This document shows positions 34,448 through 43,451 of a stretch of 64,000 nucleotides of DNA, piece after piece; the first letter of the stretch is position 1; each line of letters opens with the position of its first letter. This DNA comes from Cyclobacteriaceae bacterium (GTDB lineage Bacteria; Bacteroidota; Bacteroidia; Cytophagales; Cyclobacteriaceae), in contig JANQOR010000023.1 of assembly GCA_028285685.1 (NCBI GenBank), positions 124,001 to 188,000 of the forward strand. The letters are read 5' to 3'. Made by a program: the position numbers and the translations under genes. The notes beneath the pieces are model-generated. The model saw only the letters and a list, made by a program, of their open reading frames with translations. It had not been told where the DNA came from and made no database searches.

Positions 34448-37183
34448 CTATTCCCCCAGAACAAGGCCGACCAGCATATTTCTAGTCTCGAATAACATGG
34501 TTTCAACCTCTTCTTCTGTAAATGCTCCATGGCTATAAACACCAGGTTTCCGCCACGTGTCGAAGAAACGATATTGACTGCCTCTCTTGTAGCAGACGAT
34601 ATAATGATTGCCTGGGGCATCATCCCCGATTGGAGTGCTTGCACCTGTCTCCATGTTTTCGTGAACACCCATCAAAATTGCTCCATTCGGATTTTCCTTG
34701 AAAAATTTCTCTACCTGACTCCTCTTACTGTGCTCTTTTTCCTTAGTTGGACCGTGAAATGGTTTATAGTCAAAACCGAACTCGGCTAACACATCAGGAA
34801 GTTCAACTTCTTCAGGTGTAAACCAACCATCTAGTCGATTTTTCTTATCCCACTTCGGCTTAAAACTTCCGTAGATACCAGGCTCTCCATCACTTTCCGC
34901 AACAATTACCAAGGTGTCTTGCAGCTGATGCACAGCTTCAAAGGTCAATTTTTCGTCCAGGCTATATTTCTTGCTCAGTACACTCCAGTCACCCCCCATT
35001 ACGAGGTACGCATTCAAAGAAGCAGAAGCAGAACATCTGGCATAGTCATTTTTGGTCTCAGCTAATTTGTCAAGTTGAGAAACATGCCTGAGCTGCTCTT
35101 CGATGTTCATACCTGGTAGAACATCCCTTTCACTGTAGGCAAAATCCGGAACGGTCTTGTCCTTGTATTTATCAAACCAGGCAAGAATGGCCGTCAACCT
35201 GGCAACTGTTCCGCTACCTTTGGCATCAATGCCGTGCGAAGCATTCGGAATTCTTATCATCGTTGTTTCCACACCCAACATTTTAAGGGCGGCATAATAT
35301 TGCTCGGTATCTGCCATCGGAGTTCGATAATCAGCCTCGCCGGTAAGTAGTAGGGAGGGAGTCTTTACTCTATCGACAAAAGAGATCGGTGATCGATCAA
35401 GATAGTGGGAAGGGTCTTCCCAAGGATATTTTGCGAACCAATAGGAGAAGCGTTGCGGACGGTCTGAATACAATGAAAAAGAGTACCAATTGATCACCGG
35501 TTTTACCACTGCCGCAGCCCTAAACCACACAGACTTCGTTGTAATCCAGGCTGTTAGAATACCTCCTCCACTTCCGCCTGTCACAAACAGATTGTCTTTA
35601 TCGATGTACGGCTGCTCTCGCATGTAAGCTACGGCCGTCATGATATCATCATAATCGTAGGAAGGGAATGCATGATGAATCTCTTGCGCAAACTTTTCTC
35701 CATAACCTGTGCTCCCCCTTGGATTGATGTACAATACAACATTTCCTGCAGCAGCATAGGTTTGATAATCGACGGAAAAGAAAGGACTGTAAGAGGCGTG
35801 CGGACCACCATGAATCTGCAACACCATCGGATATTGTTTACTTGGGTCAAAGTCTGGTGGTTTAACAACCCATCCTTGAATATCCAACCGATCGTATCGG
35901 GATTTCACCCAAATCTCTTCTACTTCACCCATTTTCCTTGAACCGAAAAAATCAGCATTGACCTCTGTCAATTTTCTGTCTTTTCCATCCTTTCCTACAC
36001 CAACTTCAGGAGGTCGAACGCTACTTGCGTACTCGAAGGCATAAGTGCCGTCCTCAGCTACAGAAAAACCTCCAGAATCAGTATAAGGACGGACCAAGAA
36101 ATTGCCACCAAGGTTGTTTGAGAGTGTGGTCAATTGCCCATCCATGCCGAGATGAGAGAGTCGTAACTTTCCTAGATCTTCGTAAATAATATAAAGTCCT
36201 TGATCATCAGAAGCCCATGAAAAATCCATAATGCTGCGATCAAAACCTTCAGGAAGCTTGAGTTTTTTGGGATTGCTGCCATTCAAGTCCATCACGTACA
36301 AATGCCATGACTGATAACTCATTTTCCGGTCATCAAAGCCCCGATATGCGATTAACTTACCATTATTGGAAACTTTGGGGCTCTGATCTGGCCCGATACG
36401 GTCTGTTAGGGCTGTGAGCCTTCCATCTTTTATGGCAACTGTGTAAACATCCGTATTATAGGGTTCGTCCGTTCCAGCCTCACGAATGAGTCCATGTGAA
36501 ATCAAGTTTTGTCCGTCGGGATTCCATTCGGGGGCACCATGATTAAAGGAATCATTTGTGACCTGTCTTGTTTCGCCTCCCACCGCTGGCAGTACAAAAA
36601 GTTGCCTCTTTCCGCTTCTGACGTATCCTGATCCATCGTATCGATAAGGTAAAATGTCGATGTAAATAGGTGGGTCATTCCATTCTGCACTATCTGGTTT
36701 TTGTGGTAGTTCGTAAAAAGTTTCTAGCGGTACCGGAACAAACATGTCAAAGGCAAGGTGGGAATCGTCTGGTGACCAGGCCAATGTTCCAGGGGATTCC
36801 TCGGTAGCGGAAATCGCTTTTTCTGTCCCGGACATAACTTCTCTAACATAAATTCTGGTCTCACCATCCTTGTCTGATTTGTAAGCAAGTAAGTTGCCGT
36901 TGTTTGACCAGGTCGGGCCAGAATCATTGCAATTACCTTTTGTTATTTGTTGATTGTTCGATCCATCAGTATTTATGATCCACAGATTGCTGTAGCTCTC
37001 ATCGGTCATGATGTCTTTGAAATTGACCAGGTAAGCAATTTGCTTCCCATTAGGTGAAATTTGGACGTTTGAAACGTACTTCAGATCAAATACATCCATT
37101 ACCTGAAATTTCTCCTGGGATTGCGTACGCGTGCACAGCGTTCCGGCAAGTAGGAGAATGAACATTTTGATATAGTGCTTCAT
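34448..37183 (-). CDS. Secreted S9 peptidase (prolyl oligopeptidase family) with extra papain-like C-terminal domain
   Basis: 911 residues; signal peptide to about residue 22. Residues 25-420 form a DPP4/TolB-like propeller, and 430-670 the S9 hydrolase with Ser538 in GGSGGG, Asp618 in TGEADYR and His650 in ASHG. S9 enzymes of this length normally end near residue 680. Here about 230 more residues follow: ARCSASASLNAY (Cys717), then NHYIVCYKRG (His860) and YRFFDTW (Asp875), the order and spacing of a papain/C39-like Cys-His-Asp site. It may thus have two hydrolase centres. It is the last gene of the leftward BKACE operon, 6 nt after the UGSC gene. The C-terminal assignment is inference from motif order. 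Confidence 0.85.
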   Translation of the reverse strand: MKHYIKMFILLLAGTLCTRTQSQEKFQVMDVFDLKYVSNVQISPNGKQIAYLVNFKDIMTDESYSNLWIINTDGSNNQQITKGNCNDSGPTWSNNGNLLAYKSDKDGETRIYVREVMSGTEKAISATEESPGTLAWSPDDSHLAFDMFVPVPLETFYELPQKPDSAEWNDPPIYIDILPYRYDGSGYVRSGKRQLFVLPAVGGETRQVTNDSFNHGAPEWNPDGQNLISHGLIREAGTDEPYNTDVYTVAIKDGRLTALTDRIGPDQSPKVSNNGKLIAYRGFDDRKMSYQSWHLYVMDLNGSNPKKLKLPEGFDRSIMDFSWASDDQGLYIIYEDLGKLRLSHLGMDGQLTTLSNNLGGNFLVRPYTDSGGFSVAEDGTYAFEYASSVRPPEVGVGKDGKDRKLTEVNADFFGSRKMGEVEEIWVKSRYDRLDIQGWVVKPPDFDPSKQYPMVLQIHGGPHASYSPFFSVDYQTYAAAGNVVLYINPRGSTGYGEKFAQEIHHAFPSYDYDDIMTAVAYMREQPYIDKDNLFVTGGSGGGILTAWITTKSVWFRAAAVVKPVINWYSFSLYSDRPQRFSYWFAKYPWEDPSHYLDRSPISFVDRVKTPSLLLTGEADYRTPMADTEQYYAALKMLGVETTMIRIPNASHGIDAKGSGTVARLTAILAWFDKYKDKTVPDFAYSERDVLPGMNIEEQLRHVSQLDKLAETKNDYARCSASASLNAYLVMGGDWSVLSKKYSLDEKLTFEAVHQLQDTLVIVAESDGEPGIYGSFKPKWDKKNRLDGWFTPEEVELPDVLAEFGFDYKPFHGPTKEKEHSKRSQVEKFFKENPNGAILMGVHENMETGASTPIGDDAPGNHYIVCYKRGSQYRFFDTWRKPGVYSHGAFTEEEVETMLFETRNMLVGLVLGE

Positions 37184-37189
37184 GAGTTT

Positions 37190-37720
37190 CTAGTTTAGAT
37201 TGGTATGGGTAATCTTGGTGAGTATTTCTTCCATTACTGAGTCTGCAAATTCATGCAATTCTTCAGTTGTTTTGTTTTGCATTGGGTGTGGAGTGAAAAT
37301 GGAAGCTCCATCAAATCCAATTTTTTCACATTGGCCCGAGAAGGCTTCTCTAAATTCATCGGTCAAGATGCTAACGCCTGGGATTCCTAGTTGATCCAGG
37401 TCATTCAGATCATGGGTAGAGCATGAAGTACAGGAACCACAATCAGACAATGCGACTACTACAACATCTGTTTCACGAACGATTTGCTGAATCATTTCAG
37501 AGGGAGCTGTTCTTGTATTGGTAGGTTTCTTGTATCGCTTGGTGGCAATGCCCCTTTCTTCAAAAAGTTGCTCGAGACGGTCAATAAATTCGTCACCACG
37601 CATTTTTCCGATATCCATTAGTGCCACAACCTTTCCGTCGAGATCAGTTGGTGGGTTTAATCGTTGGCGTTTCAGAGCAGCGATTTCAGCAGTAGGGTCG
37701 CGTAGTACTGATGTTGTCAT
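37190..37720 (-). CDS. UGSC family protein, cysteine form
   Basis: 176 residues. The central motif is DCGSCTSCSTHD (Cys94, Cys97, Cys100 and His103). UGSC proteins were named from homologues in which the first cysteine is selenocysteine (U-G-S-C); this one has Cys. Flanking VVVVALSDCGSC and IPGVSILTDEF-F match the family, which has a Rossmann-like alpha/beta core. The function is not established; the CxxC/UxxC site suggests redox or metal chemistry. It overlaps the upstream gene by 4 nt and lies 6 nt before the S9 gene. Confidence 0.85.
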   Translation of the reverse strand: MTTSVLRDPTAEIAALKRQRLNPPTDLDGKVVALMDIGKMRGDEFIDRLEQLFEERGIATKRYKKPTNTRTAPSEMIQQIVRETDVVVVALSDCGSCTSCSTHDLNDLDQLGIPGVSILTDEFREAFSGQCEKIGFDGASIFTPHPMQNKTTEELHEFADSVMEEILTKITHTNLN

Positions 37721-39162
37721 AGCCTGATTTTTTTGGTTACAGGTATGGATTCATGCCTAAAACGTCCTCCTGTCCAGCCAGCACATATAGCGGAAAACAA
37801 TCCTGCCTGGCCGCCAGCCCGCACGATCAGTAATCCTTCTGGCCAGAATTTGTTGACCATTTCATTGGCTCTTGATTTATCAATTCCCTCTCCAATACCA
37901 TTGGCGCCTTGCACCAGATCAGAGCCAGGTCGAATCATCTCTTTATGAAGTTCGTTCGTAATCTTTCTTCGATCCCAGCCTTCTCTTTTATAAATCTCAT
38001 AGTGCTCCGGAGACAGAACCAGCAAAGCATTTGTGAACTCTGCCAATTTTGGGTGGCCAACAGCAAGCAATGCCGATGCAAGAGATTTGGTGATTTGCTC
38101 GGGTGTTTGTGATCGTTGGTCAATGAATCCCTGAATACCGTCTCCCTGGAAGAGCGTAACTGTGTTTTCTCCCTCCACGAATCCCCTGGACACCGATAGC
38201 GGCTCCCAAGTGGGATCGGTTTCATCCTCTGCAAAACAGAACGTGAGTTTTCCCGGTCCACCCAGCGTGGAACGATCGAGATCACCGGGAATTCCTCCGC
38301 CAACATTTCGAATGATGAGTTGCAAGGCTCGTCCAATCGTAGCATTGGCCCTGTTTCCCTGGCCTAGGGCATTCATTCCCCAATTCATCCCGATGGATTT
38401 AGTAATAGGACCATTAACGATAACAATCGGACTCGAAAAGCAAGTCGTGCAAAGGAGGCCGTGCATAGTGAATATGGGATCCAATGCAGCTTCTAGAGCG
38501 GTGAGCACAACCGGAAAATACGCTGGTTTACATCCTGCTAGAACCGCATTGATTGCGACCTTTTCAACTGTTATAGGAGCAAGGTTGGGGGGAACTTTTC
38601 CGATGATTTCATCCGGATTTCGACCCGCTCCTTGCAGCATTTTCCAAATGCGTGCATCGGTAGGAGGTGTCACCGGGAGCCCATCCGTCCACCCACGCTC
38701 AAAGCAAGTTTCCATTTCATCTTCCCACTTGTGTAATTCTACTTTTCTAGCAGCAATGCCAGGATCCCCATACCTTGCCACTAAGTGCTCATACACGCCA
38801 GGTTCACGGCTTTTGGATCCACAACCGGGTTTGAAATCGGGAAGAGTTGAACCAAGGCTCTTCCTTTGAAATATTTTTCGCCAACCAGATTTATCCCAGC
38901 CTTCGATTCGTACAGAATGTCCATTACCGGAGGTTTGAATCAATGTGGGAGTGGACTCGATATTCCATTCAAAGGAGGCCTTTAGGGAGGTGTCGTCAAG
39001 AGGGGTTAAATCTTTGAAGTAGGTTGGATCGTCCTGAACATAAACCTGGATGGCAACTCCTTTTTTCACCAAATCACCAACGACAGGTCTGACTAGTTGA
39101 CAGGTTTCGCAATCTTGCTTTAGAAATAGTAGCAGTTCCCCGATGACATGATTTCCAGTCAT
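37717..39162 (-). CDS. UGSC-partner protein with N-terminal thioredoxin-like domain
   Basis: 481 residues. Residues 1-110 are thioredoxin-like: CETC (Cys18, Cys21) at the right place after a beta strand, and a cis-Pro-type turn in ESTPTLIQT near residue 72. From about 150 to 470 lies a larger domain with GLLCTTC (Cys238, Cys241), IGMNWGMNALGQGNRANATIGRALQL, NVGGGIPGDLDRSTLGGPGK and FCFAED. I recall this larger domain from proteins encoded next to UGSC genes in other phyla, without known function. Overlaps with both neighbours by 4 nt indicate translational coupling. A redox relay thioredoxin - large domain - UGSC protein is a plausible inference. Confidence 0.75.
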   Translation of the reverse strand: MTGNHVIGELLLFLKQDCETCQLVRPVVGDLVKKGVAIQVYVQDDPTYFKDLTPLDDTSLKASFEWNIESTPTLIQTSGNGHSVRIEGWDKSGWRKIFQRKSLGSTLPDFKPGCGSKSREPGVYEHLVARYGDPGIAARKVELHKWEDEMETCFERGWTDGLPVTPPTDARIWKMLQGAGRNPDEIIGKVPPNLAPITVEKVAINAVLAGCKPAYFPVVLTALEAALDPIFTMHGLLCTTCFSSPIVIVNGPITKSIGMNWGMNALGQGNRANATIGRALQLIIRNVGGGIPGDLDRSTLGGPGKLTFCFAEDETDPTWEPLSVSRGFVEGENTVTLFQGDGIQGFIDQRSQTPEQITKSLASALLAVGHPKLAEFTNALLVLSPEHYEIYKREGWDRRKITNELHKEMIRPGSDLVQGANGIGEGIDKSRANEMVNKFWPEGLLIVRAGGQAGLFSAICAGWTGGRFRHESIPVTKKIRL

Positions 39163-40052
39163 GACCTCTTTTGAATTCCTAGTATTACCCGAGCCTCATC
39201 TGGCGTTGCCACTGAAGCACCCATGCTTTCGATAATGGTCCTGGCCCGTTCCACCAATTGTCCATTTGTAGCAAAGACACCTCGGCTTAGATATAAATTG
39301 TCCTCTAATCCTACGCGTACGTTCCCGCCTAGCAAAACAGACTGTGCAACCATGGGCATCTGCATTTTTCCCAGGCCAAACGCTGCCCAGACACAATCTT
39401 TAGGCAATAGGTCACGCATATAGATCAAAGTTTCGGTTGAGGTAGGCAAACCCCACTGAACTCCCATTACTACTTGAAAAAGTGGTGGGGCATCGAAATA
39501 CCCCTCTTCAATCATTTTTATGGCAAGCATTACATCTCCGGGAGCAAAAAGTTCAATCTCAGGCTTTACGCCAATTTCCTGAAAGCGTTTGGCCATTTTC
39601 TTTAGCGTGTAGGGCGTATTTAAATACACCATATCCTTTCCACTTTCCACTTGATTTTGTGTGGTCAGGTCTAATGAGCATAATTCTGGTAACGTCATCT
39701 CTATGTGCCGGACTCTTTCTTCCGCGGAGGCAACATCTGATCCGTGTCCAGCTTTACTTTCATCAGAAGGATCTGGTTTGAAGTCACCGCCTCCGCCACA
39801 AGTGATGTTGATTACAGCTCGAACGCCATTGTCACGAACACGATTTGCCATTTCCAGAAAAAGTTTGGGGTCTCTACTTCCTTCGCCTGTCTCCGGATTT
39901 CTAACATGCAAATGAACTGCCGAAGCTCCGGCGTTCTCAGCCTCAAGGGCTGCATCGGCGATTTGCTGTGGTGTGATCGGAAAGTTCGGATGATTCCTAT
40001 TGAAGGCACTCTCCCCAGTTACTGCACATGTTAATATTACTTTTTGATTCAT
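39159..40052 (-). CDS. Beta-keto acid cleavage enzyme (BKACE, DUF849)
   Basis: 297 residues. HLHVRNPETGEGSRD gives the two zinc-binding His (47 and 49), and GGNVRVGLEDNLYL the third ligand Glu250; LFQVVMGVQWG and WAAFGLGKMQMPM are also conserved. BKACE enzymes cleave a beta-keto acid with acetyl-CoA to acetoacetate and a new acyl-CoA. The TCGGGGDF, ELFAPGD and ATNGQLVERA blocks fit the branch that includes 3-dehydrocarnitine cleavage enzymes better than lysine-pathway Kce, but the substrate remains open. First gene of the leftward operon, with its promoter next to the AraC direct repeat. Confidence 0.92.
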   Translation of the reverse strand: MNQKVILTCAVTGESAFNRNHPNFPITPQQIADAALEAENAGASAVHLHVRNPETGEGSRDPKLFLEMANRVRDNGVRAVINITCGGGGDFKPDPSDESKAGHGSDVASAEERVRHIEMTLPELCSLDLTTQNQVESGKDMVYLNTPYTLKKMAKRFQEIGVKPEIELFAPGDVMLAIKMIEEGYFDAPPLFQVVMGVQWGLPTSTETLIYMRDLLPKDCVWAAFGLGKMQMPMVAQSVLLGGNVRVGLEDNLYLSRGVFATNGQLVERARTIIESMGASVATPDEARVILGIQKRS

Positions 40053-40112
40053 TCGCTAAAGATTTCTAAGAATTGTACTAGCCGATGCAAGTCGTTCAGT
40101 CAGGATCTCTGT

Positions 40113-40180
40113 CAAAATTAGGATGGCGCATTCGTGATTTTTGTCCAGATTCTGGCATATTTATAAACTATTTTGGCATA
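40113..40180 (-). promoter_or_regulatory. BKACE promoter and direct-repeat operator for the AraC regulator
   Basis: Two copies of TTYTGGCATA, at 40150-40159 and 40171-40180, lie in the same orientation exactly 21 bp (two helical turns) apart, the classic layout of an AraC-family binding site. On the minus strand TAATTTTG at 40113-40120 matches the -7 consensus TAnnTTTG. It has no recognisable -33 element; the repeats begin 29 nt upstream, where an activator would sit. The leader to the BKACE ATG is about 55 nt. The same site is 51-81 nt upstream of the araC-like gene on the other strand. Confidence 0.6.
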
Positions 40181-40230
40181 CGATGATAAATAATGTAAAA
40201 TGGACGCCTAAATAATTTATACTTGTTGTA

Positions 40231-41139
40231 ATGAGAGAGTCCGAATTACTTACGATTGTCCCTCTACTCAGCGACCCATACCTGCTTTTGAGAAAGACTG
40301 GAAAAAGGGAATTCCATAACTCCTATCATCATCATCCGGAAATTCAGCTGGAGTACATAGTAAAAGGTAGTGGGGTTCAGGTAATTGGTGACACTTATGG
40401 TCGATTTCAACAGGGTGACATGGTATTATTGGGATCGGGCCTTCCTCATCTACGTAAACCTGATACGCTTGGGATGGAGGCTGGTCTGAGTGAGGATTTT
40501 GAGGTCATAACACTTATTTTCAGCCGCAAGCTGTTCAGCGAGACACTTTTATCAATGACAGAGCTTAATTCGGTTGAGCGGCTCTTGGAAAAATGTAAGC
40601 AGGGAATTGTGATAAGGGGCATCACAAATGATCAAGTAGCTGAACTGATGAAAGCTTCCTTTGAAGTCAATATGGTTCAGAAAGTTGCGATGCTGCTTGA
40701 AATGTTATTGATTATTTCAACATCCAGTGAAACAGACTTCATACTTACACATCCACCTGACTCTGCGATGAGTGAACAGAGTACAAGTCGCATTTCTAAT
40801 ATCTACTCATTTGTTCTGGATCACTTCAGGGAAAAAATAACAATCAAACAAATTGCCGAGGTGGCTAATCTTAGTGAGCATACATTCTGCAGGTATTTTA
40901 AGCAAAAATTCAACACTACTTTCTCAAGTTTTTTGAACGAACTGCGAATCAATTATGCGAGCACACTTTTGGTGGAGACAGAACATTCCATTTCCGAGGT
41001 GTGCTTCAAGAGTGGGTTCAACAACTTCACAAACTTTAATAAGCGTTTCAAAGTGATGCAGAAGAGCACACCAACCGAGTATCGAAAGAAATATCAAAAC
41101 CTGAGGATTGAGCAGTCAATTATGCAACCAAAGCTTTAA
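40231..41139 (+). CDS. AraC family regulator with cupin sensor domain
   Basis: 302 residues. An N-terminal cupin (HHHPEIQLEYIVKGSGVQVIGD, then FQQGDMVLLGSGLPH) supplies the effector site. The C-terminal HTH pair is IKQIAEVANLSEHTFCRYFKQKF and ISEVCFKSGFNNFTNFNKRFKVMQKSTPTEYRK. It stands at the centre of the divergent cluster, heads the rightward operon, and lies beside the 21-bp-spaced direct repeat. It is very probably the pathway-specific activator responding to the substrate or an intermediate. Confidence 0.93.
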   Translation: MRESELLTIVPLLSDPYLLLRKTGKREFHNSYHHHPEIQLEYIVKGSGVQVIGDTYGRFQQGDMVLLGSGLPHLRKPDTLGMEAGLSEDFEVITLIFSRKLFSETLLSMTELNSVERLLEKCKQGIVIRGITNDQVAELMKASFEVNMVQKVAMLLEMLLIISTSSETDFILTHPPDSAMSEQSTSRISNIYSFVLDHFREKITIKQIAEVANLSEHTFCRYFKQKFNTTFSSFLNELRINYASTLLVETEHSISEVCFKSGFNNFTNFNKRFKVMQKSTPTEYRKKYQNLRIEQSIMQPKL

Positions 41140-41143
41140 ACGT

Positions 41144-42034
41144 ATGAGTGAATTCCCACTTTTTGATAGTAAAAAATCTATTGCAATCATCGGATCCGGG
41201 GTGATGGGTGCCAAGGTTGCCTGGGTATGCGCAAAGTCAAACCTTGAGACAAGGGTATTCGACGTTGACCGCTCGGCATCAAAATCGGCAAAAGACAGGG
41301 CGATCACCTGGAGCGGAGCGGAGGAGGTGGATACGATTGAAAGAAATTTTATTCCCTGTGGGTCATTGGAGGAAGCAATTGAGGGAGTTCAATTGGTGTT
41401 CGAGAATGTTCCTGAAAAACTAGACCTAAAAAAGGAAGTGTTGGAACAAGTATCATCGCTTTTGCCTCCAACTGTGTACATAGGGAGCAATGCTTCTTCG
41501 ATAACATGCACTCCTTTAGGACAGGCGTCTCGGCGCCCTTCTCAATTTTTTAATCTAAATTTTTCGGACCCGCTTGAGTCTACAATGGTGGAACTAATGG
41601 GCTCAGCCGAAACAGCTGACTCAACGATTCAATTTGCAAAAGATTGGAGCAAAGCAATTGGGATGGTTTGTATTCATGTAAGAAAAGAACAACTGGGGTA
41701 TTCCTTTAATCGATTGTGGCGGGTGATCAAGCAGGAGACGCTGAGGCAGTTAGACCAGGGATTCACCACTCCTGAAGATATTGACAGAGCCTGGATGTTA
41801 AGTTTTGGAACAGATATAGGTCCGTGTGGAATCATGGACGAGGTGGGCCTCCATACCATACTATCCATAGAAACCATCTATTTTCAAAACAGTGGAGATG
41901 ACCGGGACAGACCTCCCCGTATTTTAGAGAAAATGGTTGCTGAGGGAAAGCTCGGGGCGTTAAAAGGTGAGGGGTTTTATAGCTATCCAAATCCATCATT
42001 TAGGGAACCTCATTTTTTAACAAATTCAAAATGA
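41144..42034 (+). CDS. 3-hydroxyacyl-CoA dehydrogenase-family oxidoreductase lacking the catalytic His
   Basis: 296 residues from the ATG 4 nt after the AraC stop. A Rossmann domain (IAIIGSGVMGAKVAWVCA, acidic FDVD for NAD) and the family motifs ENVPEKLDLKKEV and SNASSI are clear. The block corresponding to H-x3-NP-x6-VE reads FNLNFSDPLESTMVEL: Glu150 is kept, but counting back the fixed 12 residues gives Leu138 where the catalytic His should be. The C-terminal domain is normal (GEGFYSY). Relatives include L-carnitine and L-gulonate 3-dehydrogenases, which would supply a beta-keto acid to BKACE. Either another residue replaces His or the chemistry differs. Confidence 0.83.
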   Translation: MSEFPLFDSKKSIAIIGSGVMGAKVAWVCAKSNLETRVFDVDRSASKSAKDRAITWSGAEEVDTIERNFIPCGSLEEAIEGVQLVFENVPEKLDLKKEVLEQVSSLLPPTVYIGSNASSITCTPLGQASRRPSQFFNLNFSDPLESTMVELMGSAETADSTIQFAKDWSKAIGMVCIHVRKEQLGYSFNRLWRVIKQETLRQLDQGFTTPEDIDRAWMLSFGTDIGPCGIMDEVGLHTILSIETIYFQNSGDDRDRPPRILEKMVAEGKLGALKGEGFYSYPNPSFREPHFLTNSK

Positions 42035-43449
42035 GTCAAAAAAAGTCCCTAACCAAGCTAGACTACTTTGCACTTACTTTCGGGATGATCATTGGGATCG
42101 GGTGGGTTACTGTGTTAGGCTTCTGGCTGGCAGATGCAGGTCCCTTCGGCGCCACATTGGCGTTTGGCATTGGTTTTTTGCTATTTATTCCTGTAGGTCT
42201 GTGCTACGCGGAGATGGCTGGTATCTATCCACATGTCGGAGGACCAATCGTCTATGCGCTTCGTGAAATGGGCGTAGTTGCTTCCTACATTACCGGGTGG
42301 ATGTTGGCGCTCACCTTTTTCTTCGTTATCATCTTTGAGGCACTTTCTCTTGGTTGGTTAATGGAGACCCTGTGGCCAGCAAGTATGGGCCCGCTACTTT
42401 ACAGTTTTATGGGCTCAGATATATATCTGGGTCATATATTGTTTGGGATAGGGATCAACACAGTGCTTTGCCTTACCAATTTAAAGGGAGGTTCTAGTTC
42501 AGGAGTTGCTCAGCAAGCATTGACAGGCGTATTGATTGTAATTGTACTCGTTTTGATCGGAGCTGCAGTTTTCAAAGGCAGTGTTGATAATCTAGCTCCT
42601 GCTTTCATAGAATCTGCAAACGGCTCCATCTGGCCCGGTGTGATAGCCGTTTTTGTTAGTGTCCCATTTTATTTGACTGGTTTTGAAAGTATTGCTCAGG
42701 GTATTTCAGAGCGTGATAAAAGCGTTTCAGCCAAATCGATCGCCAATATTATCATTCTATCCATTGCAGTTGCGGCTTTGTTCTACGTGGCGGTGATCAT
42801 TTCAGCAGCAGCCGTGGCACCAAGACATGAATTGATTGAGGCTGAACTGGCTGCTGCCAGAGCATTTGAGATTGGGTTGGGATCAACAACCTTAATGAAA
42901 ATAGCCTTGGTTGGAGGTCTGCTTGGCCTTCTTTCAACATGGAATGCCTCAATTTTTGTGTTTGTTCGCGCAATTCTCGCGCTTGGAAAAAACCGTATGA
43001 TATGGCCGGGCTTTTCCAGGACCAACAAAGGGGGCATATCGATCTACGGGATCTCCTTTGTAATTGTGTTTGTCGCCCTGGGAGTTTTGCTTGGTAAGAA
43101 TGCCATCATTCCACTGGTCAACAGTAGCTCTACAGCGGTTGGTATCCTATTCTTTATTGTGTGCTTGTGCTTGATCCTATCCAAGCTAAAAAAGCCCGAA
43201 GTATCTAGACCCTATAAGGCTCCCGGGGGACTATTCACTCCAATTCTGGGTTGTTTGGCGTCACTGTACATTGTGATCCTGACGGTTATGGATCCATTTA
43301 CCCCCGGTCAGGGAGTACCTTTGGAATGGTGGCTTTTTGGCGGGTGGGTGCTCGTTGGAGTAGTCCTTTGGTTTGTCGGAGTCAAAGCTCGAAGGAGGGA
43401 GCAGTTTGGCTTAGAGAAAATGATCGAAGTAATAGAGTCAGAAGATTGA
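42031..43449 (+). CDS. APC superfamily amino acid permease
   Basis: 472 residues with 12 predicted membrane helices. The first helix carries the GMIIGIGW glycine-rich substrate-binding break of APC transporters, and TGFESIAQGISERDK is the usual loop after helix 6. C-terminal RPYKAPGG is also typical. It should import an amino acid, amine or similar cationic compound. Its start overlaps the dehydrogenase stop by 4 nt and its stop is 2 nt from the aconitase X start, so it belongs to the pathway. Confidence 0.92.
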   Translation: MSQKKSLTKLDYFALTFGMIIGIGWVTVLGFWLADAGPFGATLAFGIGFLLFIPVGLCYAEMAGIYPHVGGPIVYALREMGVVASYITGWMLALTFFFVIIFEALSLGWLMETLWPASMGPLLYSFMGSDIYLGHILFGIGINTVLCLTNLKGGSSSGVAQQALTGVLIVIVLVLIGAAVFKGSVDNLAPAFIESANGSIWPGVIAVFVSVPFYLTGFESIAQGISERDKSVSAKSIANIIILSIAVAALFYVAVIISAAAVAPRHELIEAELAAARAFEIGLGSTTLMKIALVGGLLGLLSTWNASIFVFVRAILALGKNRMIWPGFSRTNKGGISIYGISFVIVFVALGVLLGKNAIIPLVNSSSTAVGILFFIVCLCLILSKLKKPEVSRPYKAPGGLFTPILGCLASLYIVILTVMDPFTPGQGVPLEWWLFGGWVLVGVVLWFVGVKARRREQFGLEKMIEVIESED

Positions 43450-43451
43450 AG

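Noticed and set aside
38162-38869. A 235-codon open frame on the plus strand
   Set aside because: It lies wholly opposite the strongly supported 481-residue UGSC-partner gene, has a composition typical of antisense frames (rich in Pro, Arg and Ser) and no recognisable domain.
43251-43451. A possible 67-residue N-terminal extension of aconitase X
   Set aside because: It overlaps the permease gene in another frame and resembles no aconitase X N-terminus; the ATG at 43452 gives the normal domain start 2 nt after the permease stop.
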